DNA from: Pseudomonas marincola
GTDB lineage: Bacteria > Pseudomonadota > Gammaproteobacteria > Pseudomonadales > Pseudomonadaceae
Length of the DNA: 64,000 bases
Reading direction: 5' to 3'
Assembly (NCBI RefSeq): GCF_900116605.1
Contig: NZ_FPBC01000001.1
Coordinates: 310,001-374,000 of the forward strand
Program-made: the position numbers and the translations under genes
In this document: positions 38,356 to 47,726 of the stretch, in pieces
Numbering within the stretch: position 1 is the stretch's first letter
Layout: each line of letters starts with the position of its first letter
The notes under the pieces: model-generated
What the model saw: the letters and a program-made list of their open reading frames with translations, nothing else
Databases searched by the model: none
Told to the model about the DNA's origin: nothing

Positions 38356-39216
38356 ATGGCTATCGCCCAGTTGATCAGCGCAGCTGAACTTGAGCAGTTG
38401 CTTGATGATAAAAACCGCAAAGTAATTGTCATCGATTGCCGCTTCGCCCTGGAAGACCCTGCCTATGGTCTTGCCAGTTTTCAGCAGGAGCATATTGCCA
38501 CGGCCCATTTTGCCGATCTGGAGCAGGATCTGTCCGGACCGGTCAGCAAGGGCGTTACCGGTCGCCATCCGCTGCCGGACCCGGCAACACTGAGTGCAAA
38601 GCTGCAAGCCTGGGGTGTGGATGACGACTCGCAGATTGTGCTGTACGACGATGGCCCAGGTGCATTTGCAGCACGCGCTTGGTGGTTGTTGGCATGGCTG
38701 GGCAAACGCAGCGGCGTGGCGTTACTCGACGGCGGTTTACGCGCCTGGCGTGAGGCAGGCTTGCCGCTGACTGCTGAAGTGAAGCGCGTCGAGCCTGGCA
38801 ATTTCATTGCCCGCCCGGATAACCAACTGCTGATCAGCGCAGCGCAGTTGCAGCATCGCCTGCAAGACACCCAATTGACGCTGTTGGACGCCCGCGCCCT
38901 GCCGCGCTTTCGTGGTGAAGTCGAACCGCTCGATCCGGTTGCCGGGCATATCCCTGGCGCGCAGTGCGCGACCTTCACCGAAAACCTCGATGCACAAGGC
39001 CGTTTTCTGGCGCCGGCGCAATTGCAAGAGCGCTTCGCGACATTGCTCGGCAGCCGGCCTGCCAGTGATCTGGTTGCCTATTGCGGTTCCGGTGTAACGG
39101 CATGCCACAACTTGTTCGCCCTGTGCCTGGCAGGCTACCCGCTTGCGCCGCTCTACGCCGGCTCCTGGAGCGAGTGGATCACCCAACCAGAGCGTCCCGT
39201 GGCAGTGGGTGATTAA
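38356..39216 (+). CDS. sseA: 3-mercaptopyruvate sulfurtransferase
   Basis: 286 residues with two rhodanese domains (about 5-130 inactive, 155-280 active). The active-site loop CGSGVTA in the C-terminal domain is the mercaptopyruvate type rather than the CRKGVTA of thiosulfate sulfurtransferase. It transfers sulfur from 3-mercaptopyruvate to acceptors such as cyanide or thioredoxin. GGAG lies 10 nt before the ATG. Confidence 0.9.
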   Translation: MAIAQLISAAELEQLLDDKNRKVIVIDCRFALEDPAYGLASFQQEHIATAHFADLEQDLSGPVSKGVTGRHPLPDPATLSAKLQAWGVDDDSQIVLYDDGPGAFAARAWWLLAWLGKRSGVALLDGGLRAWREAGLPLTAEVKRVEPGNFIARPDNQLLISAAQLQHRLQDTQLTLLDARALPRFRGEVEPLDPVAGHIPGAQCATFTENLDAQGRFLAPAQLQERFATLLGSRPASDLVAYCGSGVTACHNLFALCLAGYPLAPLYAGSWSEWITQPERPVAVGD

Positions 39217-39374
39217 AGGGCTTACAGGCGCTTGTGCTGGCATATAGACATGCCGACTTTACCCGTCGTGCTAAGCACGATGCGCTATATAGGCAATAAC
39301 CTAAAGCTGAAAACAATTTAAAAACAGTCCTTTACAGCACAAAGGTCGCACTACACTTGAGAATGAGTGGCTAA

Positions 39375-39391
39375 CCCCACTCCCGGTGGGG
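39375..39391 (+). other. hairpin in the leader of the 39.5-kb unknown gene
   Basis: CCCCAC-TCCCG-GTGGGG, a perfect 6-bp stem, lies 66 bp before the ATG at 39457. There is no T tract, so it is not a terminator. It may be a leader structure; function unknown. Confidence 0.4.
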
Positions 39392-39456
39392 CAATAGTAA
39401 AAGAATCAAAAGCTGCCACGCGCCCTGCTCCACCGGTCCATTTTCTCGAGGTTGAT

Positions 39457-39945
39457 ATGGGTATTGCAGCGAGTGAACTCTGTCAGCACGTAATCCGGCC
39501 AACCCTGATCTATCTTGGCCGTCACTGTGCCGCCGCCGAAGCCCTGCTGTTAGGCGCGGCGGCTTGTCAGTCGGGGCTGGGAACCGCACTCGACTGCCGC
39601 CACGGCCACGGCTTGTATCGCATTGCCGAGCGCAGCCATCAAGAGTTGTGGGACCGCCATCTGGCCCATGATCCCGATCTGGCCAGCCAGATTCGCGGCC
39701 TTGCCAGCCAGCATGCCTTTCTTGCCTCGCCGCATATCGAGCTCACAGTCAACCTGCGCTACGCCACAGCCATTGCCTGGATGATGATTGAGGTCAAGCG
39801 CAACGACTTACCCGATGCGGCCGACTTGCTGGGTCTTGCACGAATTTGGCGCGAGGTATTTCACCCGCACGGCAGGCAACGCGACTTTATGGATGCCTGG
39901 CAACGTTGCGTGGGCAATGTGCAAACGCCGTTATCCGCCGCGTGA
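39457..39945 (+). CDS. conserved protein of unknown function
   Basis: 162 residues from the ATG at 39457 (GAGG 7 nt upstream). An upstream in-frame start at 39367 would run through the leader hairpin. The protein is soluble and mostly alpha-helical (PTLIYLGRHCAAAEALLLGA, LRYATAIAWMMIEVK, DFMDAWQRC), with no signal peptide. I recall similar uncharacterised proteins in Pseudomonas but no named domain. It lies between sseA and the FadL gene on the same strand, each with a gap above 150 bp. Confidence 0.62.
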   Translation: MGIAASELCQHVIRPTLIYLGRHCAAAEALLLGAAACQSGLGTALDCRHGHGLYRIAERSHQELWDRHLAHDPDLASQIRGLASQHAFLASPHIELTVNLRYATAIAWMMIEVKRNDLPDAADLLGLARIWREVFHPHGRQRDFMDAWQRCVGNVQTPLSAA

Positions 39946-40108
39946 ACCACTGGAAAGATCAGAGAACAAGTGTTCACATTTTCGTAGATGACGGCACTTT
40001 GCCTCTATTATTCCCGAGGATTGCTACAAAACAGAACACGTCTAAATCTTGGCAAGCACCGCTAAAGGCTGGTAGTTTTGCCGCCCCTGCTTCCATCTGG
40101 AGTCATCC

Positions 40109-41374
40109 GTGAGCAATAAAATCCTAAAAAGCACTCTCGCACTCGCCATTTCAGCTGTCTCGAGCTACAGCCTGGCCAGCGGTTTCGCCATCAACGAACA
40201 AAGCATCAGTTCGTTGGGTATGTCCAACGCCGGCCGTGCTTCCAGCGCAAGCGATGCCAGCACTGTTTATGGCAACCCGGCTGGTATGGCGCTGATCGAG
40301 CGCGAGCAGGTTACCGCAGGCGCCGCTGTTATTTTTGCCAAGGCCGATATCACCAATGCAAGCGGCTTCCCTGGCGGCAGCAACGATGGCGACATGGTTC
40401 CGACCGTTGCCATTCCGATGGGCTACTATGTTAAGCCGATCGACGAAAACTGGGCATTCGGTCTGGGCGTATATGTCCCGTTCGGCCTGGCGACTGACTA
40501 TGAAAACGGCTTTGCCGGTCGCTACTACGGTGACAAGAGCGAAGTGAACGTCATCACCATTCAGCCAACTGTCAGCTACCGCTTCAACGATCAGCTGTCG
40601 ATCGGTTTTGGTCCGACGATCAACCGTATCGAAGGTGAACTGACGTCAGAGGTGCCAAACCTTGCACCGGCAGGCGCTCCAGATGGCGAAGTTGATATCA
40701 AAGGCGATGACGTCGGCTACGGTTACAACTTCGGCCTGATGTACGAAATCACCCCGTCGACCCGTCTTGGCGTTACCTACCACTCGAAGGTTGAGTACAG
40801 CCTCGAAGGTCACACCACTGTCAGCGGTGTTGGTGCAGTGGGCACCTCAGCAGGTCGTTACGGCGCATCTCTCGATGTGACTACGCCTGAAGCGGTCGAC
40901 TTCTCCCTCACTCATCAGTTGAACAACGGCTGGACCGTACACGCAGGCGCGACCTGGACTCGCTGGAGCCGCTTCGACAAGCTGGTGGTTGAGAACGATC
41001 AAGTGGGCGGCGCCTACGGCGGTGCTTTGACCACAATCACCGAAGAAGAAAACTGGCATGACACCTGGGCAGTTGCTGCAGGCGCTGAATACCAGTTGAA
41101 CAAGCAGTGGGTATTGCGCACCGGTATCGCATTGGATCAGGCACCGACCAACAACACCGACCTGTCCCCGCGCATCCCAACTGGCGACCGCACGATTTAC
41201 AGCATCGGCGCAGGCTGGAGCCCGAACGACGACATCACAGTTGACGTCGCGTACTCCTACCTCAACGAAGAAGATGTACACATCGATCGCGTAAGCGCTA
41301 CTAAAGGCTCGTACAGCGCCACGTACCGTAACAGCGCACACGCGCTGGGCGCTCAGGTTACTTACCGCTTCTAA
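40109..41374 (+). CDS. FadL-family outer-membrane transporter
   Basis: 421 residues: signal peptide (MSNKILKSTLALAISAVSSYSLA cleaved near 24), N-terminal hatch with the typical GFAINEQSISSLGMSNAGRASSA and the NPAGM motif, then a beta-barrel ending in the outer-membrane signature VTYRF. It takes up long-chain fatty acids or other hydrophobic compounds. Start is GTG at 40109 with TGGAG 7 nt upstream. Confidence 0.92.
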   Translation: MSNKILKSTLALAISAVSSYSLASGFAINEQSISSLGMSNAGRASSASDASTVYGNPAGMALIEREQVTAGAAVIFAKADITNASGFPGGSNDGDMVPTVAIPMGYYVKPIDENWAFGLGVYVPFGLATDYENGFAGRYYGDKSEVNVITIQPTVSYRFNDQLSIGFGPTINRIEGELTSEVPNLAPAGAPDGEVDIKGDDVGYGYNFGLMYEITPSTRLGVTYHSKVEYSLEGHTTVSGVGAVGTSAGRYGASLDVTTPEAVDFSLTHQLNNGWTVHAGATWTRWSRFDKLVVENDQVGGAYGGALTTITEEENWHDTWAVAAGAEYQLNKQWVLRTGIALDQAPTNNTDLSPRIPTGDRTIYSIGAGWSPNDDITVDVAYSYLNEEDVHIDRVSATKGSYSATYRNSAHALGAQVTYRF

Positions 41375-41378
41375 TCGA

Positions 41379-41448
41379 AACGGTTAGCCAGCCACTTTGG
41401 CGGTCAGAACAAGCACAATAATCGTGCCGCCAGAGTTAACCGTTTTGC
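41379..41448. terminator. long inverted repeat between fadL-type gene and glutathione peroxidase
   Basis: AAACGGTTA / TAACCGTTT (9 bp, perfect) encloses CTTTGGCGG / CCGCCAGAG (one mismatch), a long interrupted stem ending in TTTTGCC. It sits between two convergent genes and probably serves as a bidirectional terminator. Confidence 0.65.
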
Positions 41449-42006
41449 CTACTCCTGCGTACTGGCAATCGCCTTCTCGACCGCAGCAATCAACTGCGGA
41501 TCATCCGGCTTGATACTGCTGGGAAAGCTCGCCACAACCTTGCCCTTACGGTCGACCACATACTTGGTGAAGTTCCAGCGCGGCGCCTGACTCTGCTCGG
41601 CAAGGCCCTTGAACAAGGCGACTGCATGCTCGCCCATGACCTGCTGCGGCTGGGTCATATCGAATGTCACCCCGTAATTCACAAAGCACACCTTGGCGGT
41701 TTCCTTCGCATCAGCAGACTCCTGTTTGAAGTCATCCGAGGGCACGCCCAGCACTTTAAGGCCTTGCTCGGCATAGCGCTGTTGCAACGCCTCAAGCCCT
41801 TTGAACTGCGGGGTATAACCGCAGAAGCTGGCCGTATTGACCACCACCAATGGCTGACCGCCGAAGGTCTTGCACAGGTCGATGGTGTCTTTACTGCGCA
41901 AACGCGGCAGTTCGCCCTGCAACAGTTGCGGGCAGCTATCGGCATAACTCATCGAGCTTACGCCAACGGCCAAAGTTGCTACGACCAGCCATGCCTGTGT
42001 TTTCAT
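41449..42006 (-). CDS. periplasmic glutathione peroxidase-family protein
   Basis: 185 residues from the ATG at 42006 (GCAGGAGC upstream), with signal peptide [22 protein letters not shown]. The peroxidatic residue is Cys in [13 protein letters not shown], not selenocysteine; later PSDDF replaces the usual PCNQF and WNFTKYVVD is conserved. It probably reduces peroxides with a thioredoxin-like donor in the periplasm. An open frame upstream to 42135 is not supported. Confidence 0.88.
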   Translation of the reverse strand: MKTQAWLVVATLAVGVSSMSYADSCPQLLQGELPRLRSKDTIDLCKTFGGQPLVVVNTASFCGYTPQFKGLEALQQRYAEQGLKVLGVPSDDFKQESADAKETAKVCFVNYGVTFDMTQPQQVMGEHAVALFKGLAEQSQAPRWNFTKYVVDRKGKVVASFPSSIKPDDPQLIAAVEKAIASTQE

Positions 42007-42103
42007 CGACCACGCTCCTGCCATTAATAGCCCCGCACATGGCGAAGCCCTTCTAAACATAATAGAGCACCAGGCCGATAAACAGAGCCTGCTGAGCGTG
42101 AAC

Positions 42104-42886
42104 TTAGCGGACTGACTCCAGGCGCTGAGCGGCACGCTGCTGCCAACTCAGGTAACCAACCAGAGCGATGATGACCACCAGAAATATCTCGCTGGTGCCC
42201 ACCGTACCCAGACCCAGCCCACCTTTGGCGACCGAGTGAGACAGCCAGTCGCCGCAGGATGCACCAAACGGGCGAGTCAGGATGTAGGCAATCCAGAATG
42301 TCGCAACCGAGTTAAGGCCGAACAGGTAGTGGGCAATCGCAACCACGCCGATAGCCGCCGCAAACAACAGCGCCGACACGGCATAACCAAGGCCCATTTC
42401 CTCACCCAACAAGTCACCAGCTGCGGTGCCAAGCGCGAACGTCACCAGAATCGCCAACCAATAGAAATACTCGCGCCGGCCTCGGTAAATGCTCAGAATC
42501 GACAAGCTTTTTTCGCTGGCGTACCAGCAACTAAAGGTGACCAGCAATGCCACGCTGAACAGCACCGTGGTGGTGACCAGAGATACGCCGTAGGTATCCA
42601 CTAAACTGTCACAAATAAGCGTGCCGACGATACTCACCAGCACCACCGCCAGCCAATATTTCCAAGGCACGTAACGGTCTGCACGCAGCTGAATGGCGAT
42701 GGCCAAAACCAGCACCGCACTCATCAGTACAGAGGTCAGCGGCAGGCCGAAATGCAGTTTGAAGATCAGGTAATCCGCACCTGTTTCACCCACTGTGGTC
42801 GACAAGATCTTGATGATCCAGAAGATCAGGGTGACCGCAGGGACTTTGTTCAGCAGGCTGTTAGCGGACGCGTTTGCATGGCTCAT
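42104..42886 (-). CDS. COG4705-type integral membrane protein
   Basis: 260 residues with about seven to eight membrane helices. The sequence shows a repeated motif pattern of GD/GE plus small residues inside helices ([54 protein letters not shown]), pointing to an internal fourfold repeat typical of this uncharacterised family. The acidic residues in membrane segments suggest cation handling, which is inference. It lies 232 bp downstream of the FTR1 gene. Confidence 0.75.
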   Translation of the reverse strand: MSHANASANSLLNKVPAVTLIFWIIKILSTTVGETGADYLIFKLHFGLPLTSVLMSAVLVLAIAIQLRADRYVPWKYWLAVVLVSIVGTLICDSLVDTYGVSLVTTTVLFSVALLVTFSCWYASEKSLSILSIYRGRREYFYWLAILVTFALGTAAGDLLGEEMGLGYAVSALLFAAAIGVVAIAHYLFGLNSVATFWIAYILTRPFGASCGDWLSHSVAKGGLGLGTVGTSEIFLVVIIALVGYLSWQQRAAQRLESVR

Positions 42887-43118
42887 GATGGGCTCACGAC
42901 AGTCAAAAAGTGGGTTGATCCAACTGCGTCAAACGATGGCCTCCGGCAAAACGCCAACGCCCATCGTGCAGTTCATACACAGCCAATGTATTCGCCCTCA
43001 GGTGAATTTTATGTGCTGAGAATGTGAACGATTGCTGGTTGGCAACGTGGCTGCGCACCTCTTCAACCGGCAAGAATGAGCGCAACCGCCAGCACCCGGC
43101 CAACGGTTGCTGGCGTTC

Positions 43119-43949
43119 TTAGTGGCTCATTTGCGGCTGTAGGGCTTTTGGCCGGGCAGTCAGCCAACCCAGCCCCAGAATCACGCTCAGGCAGGCGAGA
43201 TAGGCCAGCACTTGCACGCCTGAAGGCTGCGCGGTGTAGCCGATCAGGGTGTGCAGCAACTTACCGGTGATGCTGTGCTCGCTCAGCAGTGCAGAAGTGT
43301 CCCACAGCGTGTCGCCAAGGGCTGGCAACCAGTCTGCCGCCACCAGAAACCCGGCACACTGGCTGGCCATACCGGCAGCCATCAGGATTACCAAGGCATT
43401 GGTTACCTTGAACAAATGGCGCATGGCCATGCGCATCAGCCCGAAGTAGATCGCCACGCCAACTGCAATCCCGGCGGTGATACCCAGCAGCCCGCCCGCC
43501 ATCATTGGCCAGGCCTGCCCCGGCTCGCTCACCGCGATGCCATACAAGAACAGCACGGTTTCCGAGCCTTCACGCAATATCGCCAGCGCCACAACAATTG
43601 CCATGGCGGCGAGGGATTTATTGCCGGTGACAACCGCCTGCCCCATCTCATTCAACTGGGCAGACATTTCCCGGCCATGCTGGCCCATCCAGATGCTGTG
43701 CCAGCCAAGCATGACCACCGCGATCAGCATCACCAGGGCATTGAATACTTCCTGGCCCATGCCGCTGGCCAGCTCACTGAGCGCATCGGCAAACAACGCC
43801 AGTAACCCGGCGCCGCCGATCCCGGCAAGCACACCGCCGCCAACCCAACGGCCGCGGCTAGCAACGCCGCGTGTGGCCGCCAACACGATCGAGACAACCA
43901 GTGCGGCTTCTACAATTTCACGAAACACGATCAACGCGGTAGAGAGCAT
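43119..43949 (-). CDS. FTR1-family high-affinity iron permease
   Basis: 276 residues, about seven helices. The two REXXE iron motifs are REIVE at residues 10-14 and REGSE in the centre (LAILREGSETVLF). It should move ferrous/ferric iron across the inner membrane with a periplasmic partner. The cupredoxin-like gene ends 14 bp upstream on the same strand, as in ftrB-ftrC pairs. The P19-type FtrA and the ferredoxin-type FtrD are not next to it. Confidence 0.92.
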   Translation of the reverse strand: MLSTALIVFREIVEAALVVSIVLAATRGVASRGRWVGGGVLAGIGGAGLLALFADALSELASGMGQEVFNALVMLIAVVMLGWHSIWMGQHGREMSAQLNEMGQAVVTGNKSLAAMAIVVALAILREGSETVLFLYGIAVSEPGQAWPMMAGGLLGITAGIAVGVAIYFGLMRMAMRHLFKVTNALVILMAAGMASQCAGFLVAADWLPALGDTLWDTSALLSEHSITGKLLHTLIGYTAQPSGVQVLAYLACLSVILGLGWLTARPKALQPQMSH

Positions 43950-43963
43950 GGGTCAGGCACCGA

Positions 43964-44311
43964 TTACTGGACGATCAATTGCGTCTTCGACGCCGCTTCG
44001 TGGTACTCGTCATAAAAGCTGTAAGTACCGGCCTTGAGCGGGCCGATAAAGAAGCTCACGGTCTTGCCGCCTTTGGCCAACTTGCCGCCCTTGAAGTCAT
44101 CGCTGATGAATTCGGCCGTGGTCGTGTCCTGATTGGTCAGGGTGATCTTGACTTTGGTGTCTGCCGGGATAGTCAGCGGAGCGGGTGAAAACTGGTGATT
44201 CTTTACCGTCAGTTCGTACGCGCTGTCCTGCGCGAAGGCGCTGGATGCAGCGACACTCAACAAGGCGCAGGTGGTGATGACTGACGAGTTAATGAGACGT
44301 TTAAACTTCAT
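43964..44311 (-). CDS. periplasmic cupredoxin-like protein (FtrB-like)
   Basis: 115 residues with signal peptide (about 1-27, ending SSAFAQ). The cupredoxin beta-sandwich is recognisable from YELTVKNHQFSPAPLTIPADTKVKITLTN and GPLKAGTYSFYDEYHE. There is no Cys in the mature protein, so a blue type 1 copper site is impossible; an EFISDDF motif replaces the usual first His. It probably works with the adjacent FTR1 permease in iron uptake. I use the ATG at 44311 (AGGA 9 nt upstream). Confidence 0.85.
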   Translation of the reverse strand: MKFKRLINSSVITTCALLSVAASSAFAQDSAYELTVKNHQFSPAPLTIPADTKVKITLTNQDTTTAEFISDDFKGGKLAKGGKTVSFFIGPLKAGTYSFYDEYHEAASKTQLIVQ

Positions 44312-44435
44312 GATTAGCATTCCTATTAAGTGAATGCGCGCAATATGACCGTGCCGGTGTGAAAGATTCGTTGATTAGTCGTCAAGAAAGCGCAAACAAG
44401 GCGCGGCAAAACGCAGAAAGGTACGACGAGTTGAG

Positions 44436-45317
44436 CTACTCAAAACTCAGTGCAGTGGCTGAACGCCCTTCATAGAAGCGCAGGAGTTGGGGCGTGAAGC
44501 GCGTGTACACCTCGGCGGGCAACCAACGTTGGTGCAGCGCCATGAAGGCTTGATTGTTGCGGGTAGCCTCGCGAACGGCTTGATCAATCCGCTTGGCCAT
44601 TTCCAGCCCCCACGGAGTACGCGGGCAGTAAACTCCAACTGGCAGTAATTCCTTGCTCTCTTTCAGCGGCACACTGATCAACGGGTCACTGAGCGTATAG
44701 TTGCTGGCCACTTCGCTGTAGGCCATCGGGTAGTCGAAGGCATAATCGAGCCGGTGGTAGCTGACCATCAGCAACAGGTTTTCGCCGGACAGGCTGCCGG
44801 TCAATTCTTGCAGGGTTCCGCTGTCACGCGCTTTGATCAATTGCGCGCTGATGTCATCCGGGTATTGGCGGGCAGTGGCAATAGCGCCACGCAGATAAGG
44901 GTTGGCAAACAGCCAGTCGAGGCTTACCTCGCCGTTCTCCAAAAGCAGTTGATTCAGGGTTGGCTGACGCACCAACAGATGCATCGGCGTGGATAACAGA
45001 TACGGAATGAAATATCCCTGCTTATCGCGTGCCGGGGTTTGCAGCAGGCCATTGCTGCACAGCTGCAATTGTTTGCGCAGGCTCTGGCGCATGCGCAGCA
45101 AAGACATCACCTGATAACGCACCTGCACTTCGGGCATTTGCGCATCGATAAGCTGGGTGGCTTCGTACAAAGCACCGGATACAGGCTTGCCCCCTTCAAC
45201 ATTGAAGATGCCGGGCATCGGCACAATCGCCCAGTTCAGCGACTGCGGTTGCGGCTGCGCCTGCAAGGGCTGGCAACTCAAAACGATACCCAACAGAAAG
45301 GCTAGCGGTAACCGCAT
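44436..45317 (-). CDS. TIGR02285-like periplasmic solute-binding-fold protein
   Basis: 293 residues with a signal peptide (MRLPLAFLLGIVLSCQPLQA) and the two-lobed SBP_bac_3-like pattern. LLRMRQSLRKQLQLCSNGL, KQGYFIPYLLSTPMHLLV and the late LPVGVYCPRTPWG are in keeping with TIGR02285. Such orphan proteins lack ABC partners and may be sensor-like. It starts 53 bp after the cobS stop on the same strand, so readthrough from the B12 genes is possible but not shown. Confidence 0.75.
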   Translation of the reverse strand: MRLPLAFLLGIVLSCQPLQAQPQPQSLNWAIVPMPGIFNVEGGKPVSGALYEATQLIDAQMPEVQVRYQVMSLLRMRQSLRKQLQLCSNGLLQTPARDKQGYFIPYLLSTPMHLLVRQPTLNQLLLENGEVSLDWLFANPYLRGAIATARQYPDDISAQLIKARDSGTLQELTGSLSGENLLLMVSYHRLDYAFDYPMAYSEVASNYTLSDPLISVPLKESKELLPVGVYCPRTPWGLEMAKRIDQAVREATRNNQAFMALHQRWLPAEVYTRFTPQLLRFYEGRSATALSFE

Positions 45318-45370
45318 CAAGCGAGTGCTCTGAATTATTATTGTGGACTATTGGGGGATGCACTCAGCAG

Positions 45371-46111
45371 CTAAATGGCCAAGGCGACTAATACCCCACA
45401 TTCTATCAATTCAAGCACAGCGCCAGCGGTATCACCCGTCATTCCTGCAATTCGCCGGATCATTGCGCGCCGCAGTACCAATAAGACAAAACCAGCGACC
45501 AGCAGCCCAACCCCACCCGCAACGCCAAACAGCAGCACCAGCACAGCGGCGTTGAGCAGCAACACCCGCGTCATCATCGTGCCCGGCAAATTCGCCGCCA
45601 GCGCCGCGCCCAAGCCATTGGCTCGCACATACGGCGTGGTCATGAACAACAATGGCATGGCGCAGCGGGCAATCCAGGGTGCAAGCAGTAACCACATGCC
45701 ATGCCCCGCCTCGATCAGCGCCACCAGTGCAGCGAACTTGAGCAACAGCACCACCACCAGCACGGCTACGGCTACCGGACCGCTGCGCGGGTCTTTCATG
45801 ATGCTCAGGGTTCGCTCGCGATCGCCCAGCCCGCCAACCCAGGCATCAGCGCAATCGGCCAGCCCATCGAGATGCAAGGCGCCGCTGATTGCCACCCACA
45901 CCGCTAATAACAGAGCGGCCTGGAGCAAACTGTGGGTGTTCGCCAAGCACCATTGCAGGAGCACCAGCAAGGCGCCGATGAGCAACCCAACCAGCGGATA
46001 CCAAAGCAGCGAACGGCCCAGTTGCTGATCACTCGGCATCGCTTGTAAACGTACCGGCAGGCGCGTGAGAAACTGCACGGCGATCAGTAGAGGCAAGCTC
46101 AGACCAGACAC
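45371..46111 (-). CDS. cobS: adenosylcobinamide-GDP ribazoletransferase
   Basis: Final assembly step of cobalamin: joins adenosylcobinamide-GDP to alpha-ribazole (phosphate) at the inner membrane. 246 residues, several helices, with the conserved DGLADCADAWVGG metal-binding motif. The GTG start at 46111 (GAGGG upstream) lies inside the end of cobC, a 13-nt overlap. Known as cobV in Pseudomonas nomenclature. Last gene of the B12 operon. Confidence 0.94.
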   Translation of the reverse strand: MSGLSLPLLIAVQFLTRLPVRLQAMPSDQQLGRSLLWYPLVGLLIGALLVLLQWCLANTHSLLQAALLLAVWVAISGALHLDGLADCADAWVGGLGDRERTLSIMKDPRSGPVAVAVLVVVLLLKFAALVALIEAGHGMWLLLAPWIARCAMPLLFMTTPYVRANGLGAALAANLPGTMMTRVLLLNAAVLVLLFGVAGGVGLLVAGFVLLVLRRAMIRRIAGMTGDTAGAVLELIECGVLVALAI

Positions 46112-46671
46112 AAGCGGCCCTCCGTGTTGCGTTGCAGGTGCACACACTCGCCATGGCCAACCACCACTTGCAGCAACTGCTCACGCGGCAAGCCACGGGC
46201 GAACGCAGAGAGCAGACGGATTACCCCGCCATGCGTCACAAGCAAAACGCGCTCTCCGTCAAAGCGTGCTTGCAGGCGATCCAGGGCGCCGAACACGCGC
46301 GCAGAAAACTCTGCAACGGGCTCACCGCCTGGCGGTGTATAGGCATAGGGATCGGCCCAGAACTGCCCGAGTTGCTGCTCATGGGTAAGCATCAAATCGG
46401 CAGGGCTGCGCCCTTCCCATTCGCCAAAATGCAGTTCTTGTAAATCTGCCTCAATACTCAAGGGCGCACCGCTGCTTTGCGCCAGCGCTTCGGCGAATAA
46501 ACGACAGCGCTGCAAGGGCGAACTGACCAGTCGATCCCAACGCGGCAGTTGGCTGGCAGTGGCGTGCATCTGCTCCCAGCCCAGCGCTGTGAGTGCATCA
46601 TCAATGCTGCCGCGCAGCCCGCCACCGCGTTCGGTTTCACCGTGGCGCAGCAAGTCGATCAGCAGATTCAT
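46099..46671 (-). CDS. cobC: alpha-ribazole phosphatase (histidine phosphatase family)
   Basis: 190 residues. The phosphohistidine motif LLRHGET is at residues 7-13 and the second His is in LVTHGGVIR. In this operon it most likely removes the phosphate from alpha-ribazole phosphate or cobalamin phosphate. Start and cobT stop overlap as TGATG. The name cobC here is the Salmonella one; it is not the decarboxylase called CobC in Pseudomonas. Confidence 0.9.
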   Translation of the reverse strand: MNLLIDLLRHGETERGGGLRGSIDDALTALGWEQMHATASQLPRWDRLVSSPLQRCRLFAEALAQSSGAPLSIEADLQELHFGEWEGRSPADLMLTHEQQLGQFWADPYAYTPPGGEPVAEFSARVFGALDRLQARFDGERVLLVTHGGVIRLLSAFARGLPREQLLQVVVGHGECVHLQRNTEGRLCLV

Positions 46672-47726
46672 CAGCTGCGATTCGCCACAGCGGCCTGATC
46701 AAAGGTGGCCATTTGGCCATGGAGTTTACAGGCCATTTGCAGCAGAGGCGTGGCCAGTGCCGCACCACTGCCCTCGCCCAGTCGCAGCCCCAATTGCAGC
46801 AAAGGCGTGGCTTCAAGTGCTTGCAATACCCGGGCATGGCCGGGCTCTGCACCTTGATGAGCAAACAGTAACCACGCCCGGCACGATGGATTGAGACGCA
46901 CGGCAAGCAAGGCGGCAACGCTGCAAATAAAGCCATCGACCAGCACAGTGATTCCGCCTTGTGCGGCGGCGAGATACGCCCCGACTAACGCCGCAATCTC
47001 AAACCCGCCCAGGCACTGCAAAATCGCTAACGGATCGTCCAACTGCGGGCGATGCAGCGCCAGCGCAGCTTCGATCACTGCAATCTTGTGCAGCACGCCA
47101 GCGTGATCCAACCCAGCGCCCGGGCCGGTTAAATCTGCCACGGGGCAATCCAGTAACGCGCAGGCCAGCGCCGTGGCCGAGGTGGTATTGGCGATGCCCA
47201 TTTCGCCGCCGATGAACAGCTGAGATTTCGGCACATCAGCTTGCAGTACGGCGTCACGTCCAGCAGCCAATGCCGCGCGGCACTGCTCCGTAGTCATGGC
47301 GCGGGTTTGGGCGAAATTTGCCGTGCCCTTGCCCAGCGCCAGATGCTTCACGCCCGCCAGTTCAGGCAACGCTGTAGCGGTGCCCAGATCAATCACCTGC
47401 ATGTACGCGCCAAGGCTGCGCGCCAGCACGCTGATCGCCGCACCGCCATTAACAAAGTTTGCCAGCATCTGGCCGGTAACGGCTTGCGGGTACGCCGATA
47501 CGCCTTCAGCGGCAATACCGTGATCACCGGCAAATACACAGATCGAAACCGCATCAACCTGCGGCAGCTCAAGGCCCTGCATACCGGCGAGTTCAATTGC
47601 CAGTTGCTCCAGCTGGCCGAGCGAGCCGCTGGGTTTGGTCAGTACCTGCTGGCGGGCTTGAGCCTGTGCACGCGCGGCCTGATCAATTGCTTTCGCTGGT
47701 TGTTGCCACCACGCCTGACTACTCAT
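46671..47726 (-). CDS. cobT: nicotinate-nucleotide--dimethylbenzimidazole phosphoribosyltransferase
   Basis: Makes alpha-ribazole phosphate from dimethylbenzimidazole and nicotinate mononucleotide. 351 residues, normal for the family. Conserved blocks are [33 protein letters not shown] and the catalytic Glu in LGEGSGAA near the C-terminus. The ATG at 47726 overlaps the cobU stop by 4 nt. Called cobU in Pseudomonas nomenclature. It uses the product of bluB from the same operon. Confidence 0.95.
   Translation of the reverse strand: MSSQAWWQQPAKAIDQAARAQAQARQQVLTKPSGSLGQLEQLAIELAGMQGLELPQVDAVSICVFAGDHGIAAEGVSAYPQAVTGQMLANFVNGGAAISVLARSLGAYMQVIDLGTATALPELAGVKHLALGKGTANFAQTRAMTTEQCRAALAAGRDAVLQADVPKSQLFIGGEMGIANTTSATALACALLDCPVADLTGPGAGLDHAGVLHKIAVIEAALALHRPQLDDPLAILQCLGGFEIAALVGAYLAAAQGGITVLVDGFICSVAALLAVRLNPSCRAWLLFAHQGAEPGHARVLQALEATPLLQLGLRLGEGSGAALATPLLQMACKLHGQMATFDQAAVANRS

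Noticed and set aside
42007..42135. N-terminal extension of the glutathione peroxidase
   Set aside because: The signal peptide begins at the ATG at 42006 with a good ribosome-binding site; the extension would hide it.
42903..43103. Possible 66-residue gene between the COG4705 and FTR1 genes
   Set aside because: No ATG and no ribosome-binding site; its start lies in the hairpin (43087-43115) behind the FTR1 stop. A decayed gene end cannot be excluded but is not supported.
44312..44435. Fur box upstream of the cupredoxin-FTR1 pair
   Set aside because: Only a weak AT-rich match around TTAATAGGAATGCTAATC was seen; it does not reach a convincing GATAATGATAATCATTATC-like pattern.
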